In this document: in pieces, positions 43,990 to 53,875 of the stretch | Numbering within the stretch: the stretch's first letter is position 1 | Layout: the number at the start of each line of letters is the position of its first letter | NCBI GenBank assembly: GCA_000750105.3 | Contig: JPHH03000030.1 | Coordinates: forward strand, 310,001 to 374,000 | Length of the DNA stretch: 64,000 bases | Direction: 5' to 3' | DNA from: Tolypocladium sp. Sup5 PDA-1 | Lineage: Eukaryota; Ascomycota; Sordariomycetes; Hypocreales; Ophiocordycipitaceae | Translations under genes and position numbers: made by a program | Notes under the pieces: model-generated | Database searches by the model: none | What the model was told of the DNA's origin: nothing | The model's input: only the letters and a program-made list of their open reading frames with translations

Positions 43990-45887
43990 ATGCCCAAAAT
44001 TGTAGCCTCAAACGAGCGCTTTCGGTGGTTGACGGTCGCGAAAACCCAAGGTACGTACCTGAGAGAAGCATTGCACGTCATCGTTGACACCAACCGACAG
44101 CTCCTTCCGCTCTGTAGCCGAGCACACGACGACGCAAAATTTCTTCACCAAGTCTGCTTTTTTCTTCTTCCCTTTTCCCTCTTGACCACCGCAGTACTCG
44201 CCCGCCGCCCTGTGAGTGCCTGTCTCGCAACCCCGACCGTTGATGGTACTGACCAATTCCACGCCTGAAGCTTCCATATAACCAGCATCTGGTAAGCGAG
44301 CATCTTTGTCCCTCGTTCCTACAAGCCTCCCATGAATCCCACGGCTGCTGACCACCCAATCTATAGAATTGTACGCAGAGACTCTCCCCGATCTGGCATT
44401 GTTGTCGGTGCTGGGACATTGACGTTTCGAAGGACAACCACCCACCAGCCGCCGAACTCGCCGCCGCCGCACTCGCCCGTCGCTTCGTGAGTACCTGTGT
44501 CGCATCACCGGCTGATTATTGATGGCACTGGCTGACAAGTTCCGCGCTTGAAGTCTCAATCAGCACCAATTCTGGTAAGTCAACACGTCGCTCTGCCGGT
44601 TGTGACCCGATCGTGGTACGACCGCTGACCACGGGTTAACAGAACTGTACGCGTGTGAAGTCACTTCCCTCATCCGGCAGTACCATCCGTACCAGACTTC
44701 TGACGTTATGAAGTATAACCAACCAACCACCCGCCCGCCCGCCCGCCCGTCCGCCCATTGCCTCGCCTGCCCGCAGACATGGTAATCTGATCTGCCCCGG
44801 TGGCTCCCATACTGTCTGGTTGACGAGGATATAGTCTGTCGTCGCGGCTCCTGCCGAGCCGAAGGATGATTCGCCCCCGGTAAGCCGACTGTTCTGTGCT
44901 TTTTGACAGCAACTGACAACCATCGCAGAAGGGGACCCGAGAGGTACGGACTACTCAACTGGATAAAGACGTCTTCGCTAACATGGTGCCATGCAGTGGT
45001 ACACGTACCACATGGAGGTACGTTCAACTCCAAATTTATGTGTGGAATTTATTGACGGGCTGCCACTACAGAAGGCCACCGAAGCCATCATGGTAAGGCG
45101 AACTTTGGCATCGAATTCACGGTGGTGGATTGCTGACAAATTTTGGACAGCAATGCCATGTCGACGTTGTGCTCTTCAGGCAGGTAAGCGCTTTGGTTCT
45201 AAATCATCGAGTATAGTCCAAGGCCGCGGGCTGATAAACTTTGAACAGAAATGCGCGGACGAGATCCTCCGCTACAAGAAGGTAAGTGATTTGCTTTCTC
45301 TTTTTCGGCTACTGCCTAGGAAACATAGCTAACAATTGACTCTGAATAGAAGAAGAACGAGGAGGCCGCGGTACGTTCGCTCCCATCCTCACCGTCGAAT
45401 CGATTACAACTAACATGGCCACGCCATAAAAACTCGTTGAAAAGGCTGCGGTAAGTGCAATGCAATGCCTATTTAGAGATGGGAAATGCTAATGTTACAT
45501 CTGTGTAGAAGCTCGGTGTTCAGAAGGCGGTACGTTTCTGCCGTACGATGCTTGAAAATTCGAAATCCTAATGTTTCCAGGCGCTTGACAAGTCGCTGCC
45601 TCAGATGGACGCGGTGCTGGTAAGAGCACTTCTTTCTGAATATCTACGCTCAATTTGCTAATTCTTGTCATTGTCAATAGGCCAAGATCCAGGACAAGAT
45701 GGTATGGCAATCTTGAACATCTTGGCAAATGCTCATATCGCTAACTGTCTGCAGAACGAGCTCATCGTGAATCGCCCATGCACTCTGCGTCTTACGACCA
45801 CATACTAATTGATACGAACAGCGAGAGAAGGAGGGGGGACGGGCCGACCCGGTGAAGGACGAGGATGACGCCGACAAGTTGAAGTAG
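43990..45887 (+). CDS. Micro-exon gene, 20 exons, hypothetical 214-aa protein
   Basis: Unrecognised protein assembled by splice logic. Exons: 43990-44050, 44195-44211, 44271-44291, 44367-44486, 44554-44574, 44643-44688, 44777-44781, 44835-44879, 44929-44943, 44997-45017, 45072-45092, 45151-45183, 45249-45281, 45350-45370, 45445-45450, 45509-45529, 45581-45619, 45681-45701, 45755-45766, 45822-45887. The sum is 645 nt, frame intact, ending in TAG. All 19 introns are GT-AG, 49-144 nt; nearly all carry CTAAC, CTGAC or CTAAT-like branch sites 10-35 nt before AG. Exons are mostly phase 0 and often 21 nt (seven residues: WYTYHME, KATEAIM, KLGVQKA, AKIQDKM). The C-terminal 120 residues are charged and helical, ending in DEDDADKLK. 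No signal peptide. The 3' half (from 44929) is firmer than the 5' half; start and first intron are the least certain. Confidence 0.7.
44195..44660 (+). repeat. Tandem exon-intron duplication inside the micro-exon gene
   Basis: 44195-44377 and about 44471-44653 are diverged copies: CTCGCCCGYCGC, then a GTGAGT intron of similar length with GACAA/GACCA branch area and CGCSTGAAG acceptor, a 21-nt exon ending in TCTG|GTAAGY, an intron with GCTGACCAC, then AAYTGTACGC. The spacing from donor to the third exon is 155 and 156 nt. Confidence 0.7.
44730..44756 (+). repeat. CCCG tetranucleotide microsatellite in intron 6
   Basis: About six imperfect CCCG units in the intron between the exon ending at 44688 and the 5-nt exon at 44777. 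Slippage here could change the pyrimidine tract before the tiny exon. Confidence 0.7.
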
Positions 45888-47127
45888 CCGTGGCCGTGTA
45901 AGTCGCCATTACTCTCGAGGACACCAAGTTGTGAGACTAACTACGGATAGTAGTTTGCAGAAACAATCCCCACCCATTTTTTTATTTTATTTTTCTTTGT
46001 GGTGCTGGGGGCTTGCTGGCGGTTGCTGGGTGTGTGGTTTTTTGGTAGATCCTTAAATTGATCTCGTGTGCTGGTATCGCTATGCGTCCTCATATCGACT
46101 CGCCTTGAGCCTGTTCTTCTGTTCAGCGTCGTGGACATTTCGTTGAACTGTCCTGACGAAACCTCTTGGCCTTTAAGATCTTTTATTCCCTTCCCGACGC
46201 CACGACTCGGCGCGTACTGTTCCAGAAACCAATTCACCAAACCCAAGTCAGCCCACGTCCTTTTGCGTGTGCATGAATATTCCCTACATGTCAGGGAACC
46301 GTCATGAGAGAAAAGGGAGGGAAAGGAACGGAAGCCAAACTCACTTGCTGAACAGACCGACCGATAGGTTTGTGTGCGTCTCTGCATTGGCACTGCACCG
46401 TGTCGTAAACGGCCAGAGTTCCCAGGCGGCACCGATGGGAGGAGCAGAGTCCGACTTCGCCGCCCGCCCGACTCACGACTCCTTTCGAAGTCGGGCGACT
46501 CTGCACGGTGTGCTGAGTCACTAGGTACACGATTTTTAATGACCTTCTCTACTGAGTCCCGGTACGTGACACGGGCTTTCCACCCATAGGCAAGATGTAT
46601 CACGTTTGTTCCCGCTTACGCTCTTCCTCAGACACTGGATTGGGCTTCCTGCACGTAGGCAGTGGCTGCTAACGCAGCCTCCGATGCACATTCCGTGAGA
46701 CGGCAGAGGCGCAAGATATGGTGTAAATTATGCGCCCAGTCGAAGAGGTTAGACACAAGCGATGTCCAGGAAGGAGAGCAACGTCGGGCATGGCGAGGAA
46801 GGGCAGGCAGCGGATGCGCACACTCCAGGCCAATCTCACCTTTTCTTCATGTTGCCTCCTCGCCATGCTGCGAATACCGTAGCCCCCAGTACTGGAATTA
46901 CGATGTTGGCAACCAGCCGCCCCCGACGGCCCGTGGTGGCGCTCCGTCGTCATTTCGCGACTGCATGGTTCGCACACCACGCGAACTTGGCCTAAGCCTT
47001 GAGACAGGATGAACTTTAACGCGGCCTTCATATTTAGACAGCGCGTCTCCCTCTCTTTTTTGGCCGAGCACCCTTCTTCCTGCAACACCTTTATCGTCAG
47101 ACATATTTTTGGTCATCTCCGCCCGAC
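45888..47127. other. Intergenic, 1.2 kb
   Basis: 3' flank of the micro-exon gene and promoter of the 2EXR gene. A T-rich stretch at 45978-45995 may act in transcript end formation. No gene recognised. Confidence 0.4.
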
Positions 47128-48155
47128 ATGACGACATTCCATCCGTCCCCGAGGCTGCCAGCCGAACTTCGACATCATATTTGGGACCTGGCGGTGCGGG
47201 AAGATCGGCCAGGTGCCCATTGCCTTATCATATCCAATGTGGAGAAAGACGAAAACAAACCCGATCAGTCGCTCGAGGTTGCACTTTGCCAGCATCCCTT
47301 GGCTGTCCCGACAAGGCAGAACTGGACGGCGACCGGCCCTCTCTGGAACGCGGGCGATCCTTCGACCTACATGGCAGACAGCGGCATGTGGACGGCCTGC
47401 CATGAGTCTCGCCAAGCCATGGAGCGCAGGTTCAAGACAGCATATTGGAAGAGCCAGAGAGACAATCTGGATTTGGACACGCTCACCATGGACACGCGAC
47501 TAGAAAACTCTCCAGCAACTTTAGCAGTCAGGATGGCAAACGAGCAACGATATATCAGCATCTTTCCAGTGGCGGACCTTTTTCTGCTGCAGCCGTCCGA
47601 TCCCCGTTCCATCGACTGGAATCACCTTCAGGCCACGAACCCTTTGTTTTCGCTTTTCGGGGGCTTCAAGGTCAACAACCTTGCGTTTGAATTCCAACCG
47701 CGCGACGAGTCTTGGAAGATAGCCATGGACCAGGACATCTGGCGCATGCAGACGTTGGTTGGCTGTGTCGCACGAGCTGCCACGGAGCTCTCCTTTACAG
47801 ATAATATCTGGTTCATCGATCACAGCTGCGACGCGTCGCGGAGAGTCCGCGGCTGGGGAGCGGTGATGCGGACCAAACGCAAGACTCAGAGGACCACACG
47901 GCCGGGCGTTATGAATTCTACTCCAACGGCTATCGATTTGTGGAGGTGCGCGAGGACGATACGCAGTGGACGACCGTCGATACATGGGCCGGAGGCGAAG
48001 AACGCGTCACCGTTTTCGAGTTCGTGACCGAGTTTTACGACGCCCTGGAGCAGTATTTCGTCGAGTTGCAAGACTACTCTGATGATTACCACCCCTGTAT
48101 GCGGTGGGATTGGCCAGTCCCCGAGCTTCGCGTGCTCGCCTGTGAAGCGATATAG
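47128..48155 (+). CDS. 2EXR-domain protein, with an apparent frameshift
   Basis: Begins at ATG 47128 (ACATGACG context) with FHPSPRLPAELRHHIWDLAV, the classic 2EXR opening (F..LP.ELR..IW), an F-box-like fungal module of unknown target. It reads on to TELSFTDNIWFIDHS in one frame (near 47826). The expected next block, YEFYSNGYRFVEVRED, is in another frame and ends at TAG 48155 after PVPELRVLACEAI. No intron with good sites fits between about 47830 and 47905, so a one-base indel is likely; the unshifted frame would give 299 aa ending at 48027. It may be a recent pseudogene, an assembly error, or a shorter active protein. Confidence 0.65.
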
Positions 48156-48199
48156 CAGGTTGGCAATATGGATGGTCTGGGACTCTGGGTCGCTGGAGC

Positions 48200-48231
48200 C
48201 TCGGGACTCGGGACTCGGGACTCGGGACTCG
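48200..48231 (+). repeat. CTCGGGA tandem repeat, 4.6 copies
   Basis: Perfect 7-bp units just downstream of the 2EXR gene. Simple tandem repeat, no assigned role. Confidence 0.85.
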
Positions 48232-48840
48232 TGCCCTGAAGGCAGTCAGTGGAGACTGGGAGTCTGATTCCCCGAATTGGAACACAGCTCTTCACTGATT
48301 GGCCGCATTGGCGGGACACTTGCACCACCAAGCTCTCCACCTCAGCCACGGCTCATCAGTCGACGACTCGACAAAATCAATGCCATCGAAGCTCACCACG
48401 ATGTGCAGAAAGGGGCTCATTCGGAGTTGGTGCTCGCTTCAAACAGTTTAATCAACAAGAAAAAAGGTCCATAAAATGCCAGATGGCGCTTCCCAAGACC
48501 ATTGCAATCGATCCAGGCCACCTCTTCTCAGCTGGGACGAGGCTCCAGGAGCAACAAACGCTGGGATGGCAGACTGTGCTTCACGGACAGAGTCTGCCAG
48601 AACAGCGACCTGGCAGCTCGCCATTCACGCCATGGGGGTTGTATTCATGCCCCACACCTGGCCTTTGGCATTCTGCCTCTGGCGAGCACACCGAGAGGAT
48701 TGTTCGCCGCGCTTCAACACTCGGCTGGTGGTCACCTCCAACGCGCATGGCCGTGCTGCTGCAACTGACTTCAACGAACCCTCTCTGCTTTGCGCTTTGC
48801 GTTTTTCACTCTGAACCTCTCGCAGCAACGGCCTAAGCTC

Positions 48841-49825
48841 ATGGCATCGCCTCATGGTTCAGCGATGGCGCGCATCAACACTTCACGAGCAGCCAGCATC
48901 GCCAACTCCCCCCGCCCATCGCGTGCGCGTTCCCTCCAGCACCAGCGGCCGCCCATCAAGCGCCAGCGCGACTCCTCGTCGCCCATCTACGTCACCTCGG
49001 CGCCGTGCGTCTCCGCCGAGGCCGCCAGGGACGCGCGCAAGCGCCTCTTCGACGCGCTGGAGAAGGGCGACAGGTACCCCGGCATGCGCAGGTGCATCTC
49101 GAGCGCGGACGGCCTCAGCGAGGCGCAGCTCGGCCGGTGCTTCGAGATCCTGCACGCGTGCGGCAGGGCGACGGACCTGGGCGCCACGCTGGAGAAGACG
49201 CGGCAGAGCATCGACGGGTTCCTCGAGGCCATTTTCAACGAGTGGACGAGCGAGAGCGCGGGCGAGCTCCTGCAGCCGGAGCTCGAGTTCCTGGTCGAGG
49301 CGGAGGTGGTTGCGGGCAGAATCTGCCGTGAGTTCCTTGCCGAGCAGAGTCGTCCAGCAAAGTCGTCCAGCAAAGTCGAGCTCAGATTGCTAACTCTGTG
49401 GTTCGTTGCCAGTCACGCCCGACAACCACGCCGACATCTCGCGGTGCTGCAACTCGGGCATCTGCAAAGTCGAGGTCTCGGCCGCCGCGTCGTACAGCTG
49501 CAACCCCGCGATGCTGAAGCTCGAGTTCTCCATGGTCGACCCCTTCACGGGGCGGCCCGAGACCTTCTGCCCGATCGGGCGCGGCGACATCCGGTGGGCG
49601 GCGACGGACTGGGAGCGGAACCTGAAGCAGACGCTGCTGAGCAAGATAGTCTCGCAGCTGCACAAGTTCAACAAGTACCTGGCGATATGGCAGGCCAGGA
49701 AGCTGGTGGCGGCATGGGGCAAGGGCAGCGTGTCCATGGGGGGCGAGGCTGGGGGTATGGGCTTTCTGGGGCGGGACATGGCCAACGTGGCCATCATGGG
49801 GTTTGGGATGGTAGATGCCGAGTGA
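48841..49825 (+). CDS. Uncharacterised paralogue family, member 1
   Basis: Exons 48841-49327 and 49413-49825 join in phase 1 across an 85-nt intron (GTGAGT donor, GCTAAC branch), giving 299 aa. N-terminus: disordered, Ser/Arg/Pro-rich with the basic PPIKRQRD, a possible nuclear signal. Family core: ARKRLFDALEK, SADGLSEAQLGRCFEIL, FLEAIFNEWTSE and VVAGRIC at the splice. The second exon has a Cys-containing segment (CCNSGIC), MLKLEFSMVDP, and a helical KIVSQLHKFNKYLAIWQARKL, ending in a Gly/Met-rich tail. This is the most diverged of four relatives in the window (54626, 61239, 63002). I know no function for the family. ATG 48841 is the first likely start; the frame is open slightly upstream. 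Confidence 0.72.
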
Positions 49826-50365
49826 TGCACGGGAATGGGAGGATGGGAACTAGGTGCTGCTGCGAGATATTGACAACATGAAAACGACGGCAAATTCAAC
49901 ATGACCTTTGACGTAAGGACTTGGGACTCGGTCGTCTCTGGGCTATTTCGAGTCTCTCGCGATGATGGGTCCGTCGTCGGCGCCTGGTGTCGGCTACAGT
50001 CCAGCTCCATGACCGCCAAGGGCGTTGCTGTTATCCGAGAGCTCGAGTTGCACCGGGATCCTCAATTGAGCCGCCTGCAAAACACGCACTCAACACGCGA
50101 AAATGTCCGAGACGCGTCGGCAATGTGAAGCAAAGGGCGTCGCTGCATGTCATGGACCCGTGGCTGCTGGTTTGTAATCATGCGCTGGAGGCTGCGGGGA
50201 GCTTCAGGGATCAGAAATTCAGAATGTCGCTGACTGATTCCCCGCTGCGACTGCGACGGTAGACGTCATGGGCATAATCGCCTCGCTTCAGCTATAAATC
50301 GACCGCAGCGCTCATCATCCACCGTCGAGCTGCGTACACGCGAAAGACACTGCCATCTCATCACC
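49826..50365. other. Intergenic / GST promoter
   Basis: About 540 bp. CTATAAAT at about 50291 may be the TATA element of the GST gene, roughly 70 bp before its ATG. Confidence 0.45.
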
Positions 50366-51294
50366 ATGGCGTCTGGACAAATCACGCTGTTCGACCTGCG
50401 CAGCAAGGAGCCGTGCCGGGCTTGGTCGCTGAACCCGTGGAAGAGTGAGGATGCCTCCATTGTTGGGGAGAATGGCATTGTTCAAGTATGCAATGACTGA
50501 CTTTTTGTCTCAGCTCGCTTGCTCCTGAATTACAAAGGCCTCGACTACAAGACGGAATGGGTAATAGACGCCTGCACGCTACATGTCGACAAGTGACTGA
50601 CGTGGGCAGCTCGACTATCCTGAAATCAAGCCCCGATTCGAGGGCAAGTAAGTCGCTCCGGCCAGCTCCAGGCGGCCCAGTCCACGAGACACGCACCAGA
50701 CAGGCACTGACCACCTGACGCAACAGCGTCGCCCCCAACACCGAGGGCATGCCCTACACCATCCCGGCCGTCATCCTCGCCGACGGAACCTGGATCATGG
50801 ACTCGCGCCCCATCGCCGACGCCCTCGAGAACCTCCACCCCTCGCCCCCGCTACACCTCACATCCCCCTACCAGGCCCGCATCGACGCCGCCGTGGCCCG
50901 CGCCATGGAGGCCCTGCGGCCCATCCTCTACGGCCGCATCCCACGGACACTGCTCACGGCGCCCAGCGCGGCGTACTGGCACACCGTGCGCGCGGCCAAG
51001 GTCGGCATGCCGCTCGACGAGTTCGAGGCCAAGATGGGCGGCGACGTGGCGTACACGGCGGCCGAGGCGCCGCTGCGGGAGGTCTCGGCGATGCTGAGGG
51101 AGAATAGAGATGGGCCGTTCTTCCAGGGAGCGGTGGTAAGCTATGCGGACTTTGTATGGGTCGGGTTCTTGGTGTTTGTGCGGCGGGTTGGGGGGGGTGT
51201 GTATGAGGAGGTGTTGAAGCGGACGGGGGATAGGGAGGTGCACGAGAAGGTGGTGAAGGCGTGTGGCCCTTGGCTGGAGCGCAATGACCACTGA
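50366..51294 (+). CDS. Glutathione S-transferase-like protein
   Basis: Four exons, 50366-50444, 50514-50560, 50610-50647 and 50727-51294, give 243 aa in frame. The thioredoxin-fold N-terminal domain is visible: ITLFDLRSK, WSLNPWKTRLLLNYKGLDYKTEW, then EGMPYTIPAVILADGTWIMDSRPIADALE, with the cis-Pro (TIP) and the DS pair that bind glutathione's gamma-glutamyl group. The C-terminal helical domain includes FFQGAVVSYADFVWVGFL. It resembles fungal GST-like enzymes of detoxification or secondary metabolism that lack a clear catalytic Ser/Cys. It is tail-to-tail with the next gene (95 bp apart). ATG 50366 has a CACCATGG context. Confidence 0.88.
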
Positions 51295-51389
51295 TCTCAC
51301 GACAGGGCAGAGCTTTAAATCATCGCATAAAGAAGGGGAAACGCTCTATTATTCTATCTTCGAAATGTGTGAGATGCACTCTCGCGCGG

Positions 51390-52220
51390 TCACGGCTTGA
51401 GGAAGCGGATCCGTCCCGGGAAGAAGCCGTCGCTTGCATGGCTGAGCCAGACCTCATCTCCCTCCGCCAGATCCTCCATCTTGACGACTTCTTCCTGGCA
51501 CAATCCGCGGCTCAAGGCATATCGTCTTGTTGAGCTAGCATTCGGCCCAGAGCTAAGAGGGGGGGTCACCAGGCGCCAGTCTCCATCACTGCCTCCAGAC
51601 TTCAGACTGCTCTTCTTGCGCCAGAGGTACACGGTGGTGATGCTGCCCTCTGTGGCTTCGCCCTTTTCATTCCAGAGCAGAACCTCCTTTGGTCTCTGAT
51701 ACGACCCCAGTCCAGCCCTGTCCCTTGCTGCGTTGTACATGTCCCGGACCGAGGTCTTGTGGCCCGTGAATGGCGATGCGGGTGTCGCGACGCTGTCGAC
51801 TACCACGTCCCAGTGCTCCAGGTCACGTCGCACTCGCTCGGCCTGCAGCCATGCAGACAGCGGTCTATTCCCATCACTGCTGCTTGGTAAACGCAGAATT
51901 TGCTTTGTGAGCTCCGGCACCGGCATCGCCAATATGGTGACCTCGCATTCAGGCGTTATCCTGACATTCACGCGCCACGGCTTAGCTGGCGAGGGCACCG
52001 CATAATCAACAGCCTTTTTGAGCAGCTGAAGCGCGGCTTGTTCGTCTTTCAGCAGCGCCTGCACCTCGGTGAGGGCGAACTCGGAGGCTGCATCGCGGAG
52101 GCGGGCCAGGTGGAATGGGAGTAGATAATACGGGAGGTTCAGGTCGTCGGCTTTTAAGCCTGGCTCATAGCGTATGGATGTGAAGATGAAGAAGTTTTCG
52201 GGGAGGACGTTTGGACTCAT
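51390..52220 (-). CDS. Aminodeoxychorismate-lyase-like class IV PLP enzyme
   Basis: 276-aa single-exon protein of PLP fold type IV (branched-chain aminotransferase / ADC lyase group; yeast ABZ2 is a member). FFIFTSIRYEP opens the protein, the PLP lysine is in GHKTSVRDMYNAAR, EVLLWNEKGEATEGSITTVYLW holds the conserved Glu and the phosphate-binding strand, and TRRYALSRGLCQEE precedes the last strand. The likely reaction is 4-amino-4-deoxychorismate to p-aminobenzoate plus pyruvate for folate synthesis, or a related transamination. ATG 52220 (MSPNV) sits just before the family's first strand; an in-frame ATG at 52328 would add 36 residues without homology. Convergent with the GST gene. Confidence 0.8.
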   Translation of the reverse strand: MSPNVLPENFFIFTSIRYEPGLKADDLNLPYYLLPFHLARLRDAASEFALTEVQALLKDEQAALQLLKKAVDYAVPSPAKPWRVNVRITPECEVTILAMPVPELTKQILRLPSSSDGNRPLSAWLQAERVRRDLEHWDVVVDSVATPASPFTGHKTSVRDMYNAARDRAGLGSYQRPKEVLLWNEKGEATEGSITTVYLWRKKSSLKSGGSDGDWRLVTPPLSSGPNASSTRRYALSRGLCQEEVVKMEDLAEGDEVWLSHASDGFFPGRIRFLKP

Positions 52221-52741
52221 TCTGTTTGACTTTATGTGCGCTTTACAATGAGGCGATTGCCAAAATGAATGAACAAAGGGTTGCAACTGACTCCCGTGTC
52301 GACGAGATGGCCCTTCTCTCTGCCGCATTACAGAGTTTGGTCACAAGTACCTCGAACTGATGCTTTTTTGGAGTGCTGGCTGTGACCCCCACAAGGTCAA
52401 TTATTAATGCATCGGCTCATGGTTCCCCTTCCTCTTTGGACAGAGGAAGAGTAAGACCGGGCCATTGTTCGTGCGAGCAATCCTCCAATGACGGACAAAC
52501 GCAATTCTATCACGATATTCCACGATTTCATGTGAGTCCGGACTCGGGAGTGAGCGTCTAGGGTAGGTGACAGGCAGCACCGCTCCTGCCGCTCGAACCC
52601 CCTGACTGCTGACATAATGCATCCGTCCCCTGTCAGGCTGCAAAAGTCTGTCACCGAGGTTCTCGCGTCGCGCCTCCGTAAATCCATTACCCGCGACACG
52701 GTACATGCGCCTCACCCTCACAGGCTTACACTGTCGGCGTA
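52221..52741. other. Divergent intergenic region
   Basis: About 520 bp between the PLP enzyme and the HTH-ACT fusion gene; likely holds both promoters. Nothing else seen. Confidence 0.5.
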
Positions 52742-53875
52742 ATGACGTATCCCATGTCCATGGGGCCTACTAACCTGGACGCCTTCAGCAGCATCATCTC
52801 GGGCAACCGCCGGCCCAAGGGCGAGATCACCATCGAGGCGCGCGCCGCCATCATCGCTGCTGTGCAGGCCGGCGACAAGAAGCGCCTCATCGCCAAGCGC
52901 TTTGGCATCTCGCCTGCCGCCATCCACCGCACGCTGCACCGGTTTGAGAAGACGGGGCAGCTCGCTTCGCGGCCGCGCTCGGGCCGGCCGCGGACCAAGA
53001 TGAGGAAGCATGATGCGTTCAAGTCCAAGACGGGGCCGAGGCCGGTGGAGGGCTTGGGCTTCAGGCACGTCTGGGGGCCGCAGACGGGTGCTCAGGCCGC
53101 GGCTTCGGCAGCACCAGGCCCTGTTGCGCCATCACCACGGCCGTCCACGCTCCTCTCCAACTTGACCGCCACGCTGCACCCCACGACGTACGTCTTCGCC
53201 AGCTTCCGGGACCCTTCCAAGCTGCCGCCCATGCCGCAGATCCAGCTCTTCTTCCAGGAGCCCGAGGGCATCACCATCGTGACGAGCCTGGGGTACGCGC
53301 GGGCGCACAGGATGGAGTGCTTCTTCCCGTGCCGCATGATCTCGCTCAACTTCACGTCGAGCGCCGAGGCGGCGGGCCACACGGCTGTGCTGGTGGCGCG
53401 GCTGGCGGCGAGAAACCTGGGCGTGAAGCCGGTGAGCGGCTTCTACCGCGATCACCTGCTCGTGCCGGTGGGGAGGGAGGGCGAGGCGATGGAGGTTCTG
53501 GTGGCGGTGGCGGAGGAGAACAGGGGGAAGCTTGCTGCTGCCGCCCCGGCCACGGAGGCTCAGCCCGCGGAAACGCAAACCGGGGGGGCTCAACCGGATG
53601 AAGCCCAACCCGAAGAAGCACAAGCCTCGGATTCCCAGCGCGGCGAAGGTCAGCAGGGCGAAAGTCAGGGTGGAGAAGCCCAGCCAGAGGCAGACCAGCT
53701 CGAGGCTGAAGAAGCAGGGGAAGAGGATGATGAGGAAGAGGAGCCCGAATTATACGGGAACGAGTATGACTCCGAGGCACACCAGTGCTCGGAAGTGGAT
53801 TCCCAGTTTGAAGGCGCATCGGATGAAGACGCATCGGTGGAAGACACACCTGGGGAAGACCCGGCCAAGGAATAG
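52742..53875 (+). CDS. Transposase-type HTH fused to ACT domain, acidic tail
   Basis: Single-exon 377-aa protein with three parts. Residues about 21-85 are a helix-turn-helix of the Tc1/mariner transposase kind: IEARAAIIAAVQAGDKK, IAKRFGISPAAIHRTLHRF and the SRPRSGRPRT linker. Residues about 136-257 match a small ACT-domain family of bacteria and fungi (DUF2241/ACT_3 type): YVFASFRDP, EGITIVTSL, ISLNFTSSAEAAGHTAVLVARLA and FYRDHLLVP (234-242). Residues 260-377 are low-complexity repeats of A/Q/E/G turning into acidic D/E runs. No transposase DDE domain and no terminal repeats are present. This suggests a captured transposase DNA-binding domain joined to a ligand-sensing ACT module; a DNA-binding regulator is an inference. 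ATG 52742 is the first in frame. Confidence 0.75.
   Translation: MTYPMSMGPTNLDAFSSIISGNRRPKGEITIEARAAIIAAVQAGDKKRLIAKRFGISPAAIHRTLHRFEKTGQLASRPRSGRPRTKMRKHDAFKSKTGPRPVEGLGFRHVWGPQTGAQAAASAAPGPVAPSPRPSTLLSNLTATLHPTTYVFASFRDPSKLPPMPQIQLFFQEPEGITIVTSLGYARAHRMECFFPCRMISLNFTSSAEAAGHTAVLVARLAARNLGVKPVSGFYRDHLLVPVGREGEAMEVLVAVAEENRGKLAAAAPATEAQPAETQTGGAQPDEAQPEEAQASDSQRGEGQQGESQGGEAQPEADQLEAEEAGEEDDEEEEPELYGNEYDSEAHQCSEVDSQFEGASDEDASVEDTPGEDPAKE

Noticed and set aside
44731..44756. CCCG repeats as a CRISPR-like or regulatory array
   Set aside because: Perfect short tetranucleotide units without spacers; a simple microsatellite in an intron.
48249..48836. Plus-strand 195-codon frame before family member 1
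   Set aside because: Composition looks like untranslated D N A with Ser/Thr/His runs; no homology. Probably leader and promoter of the gene at 48841.
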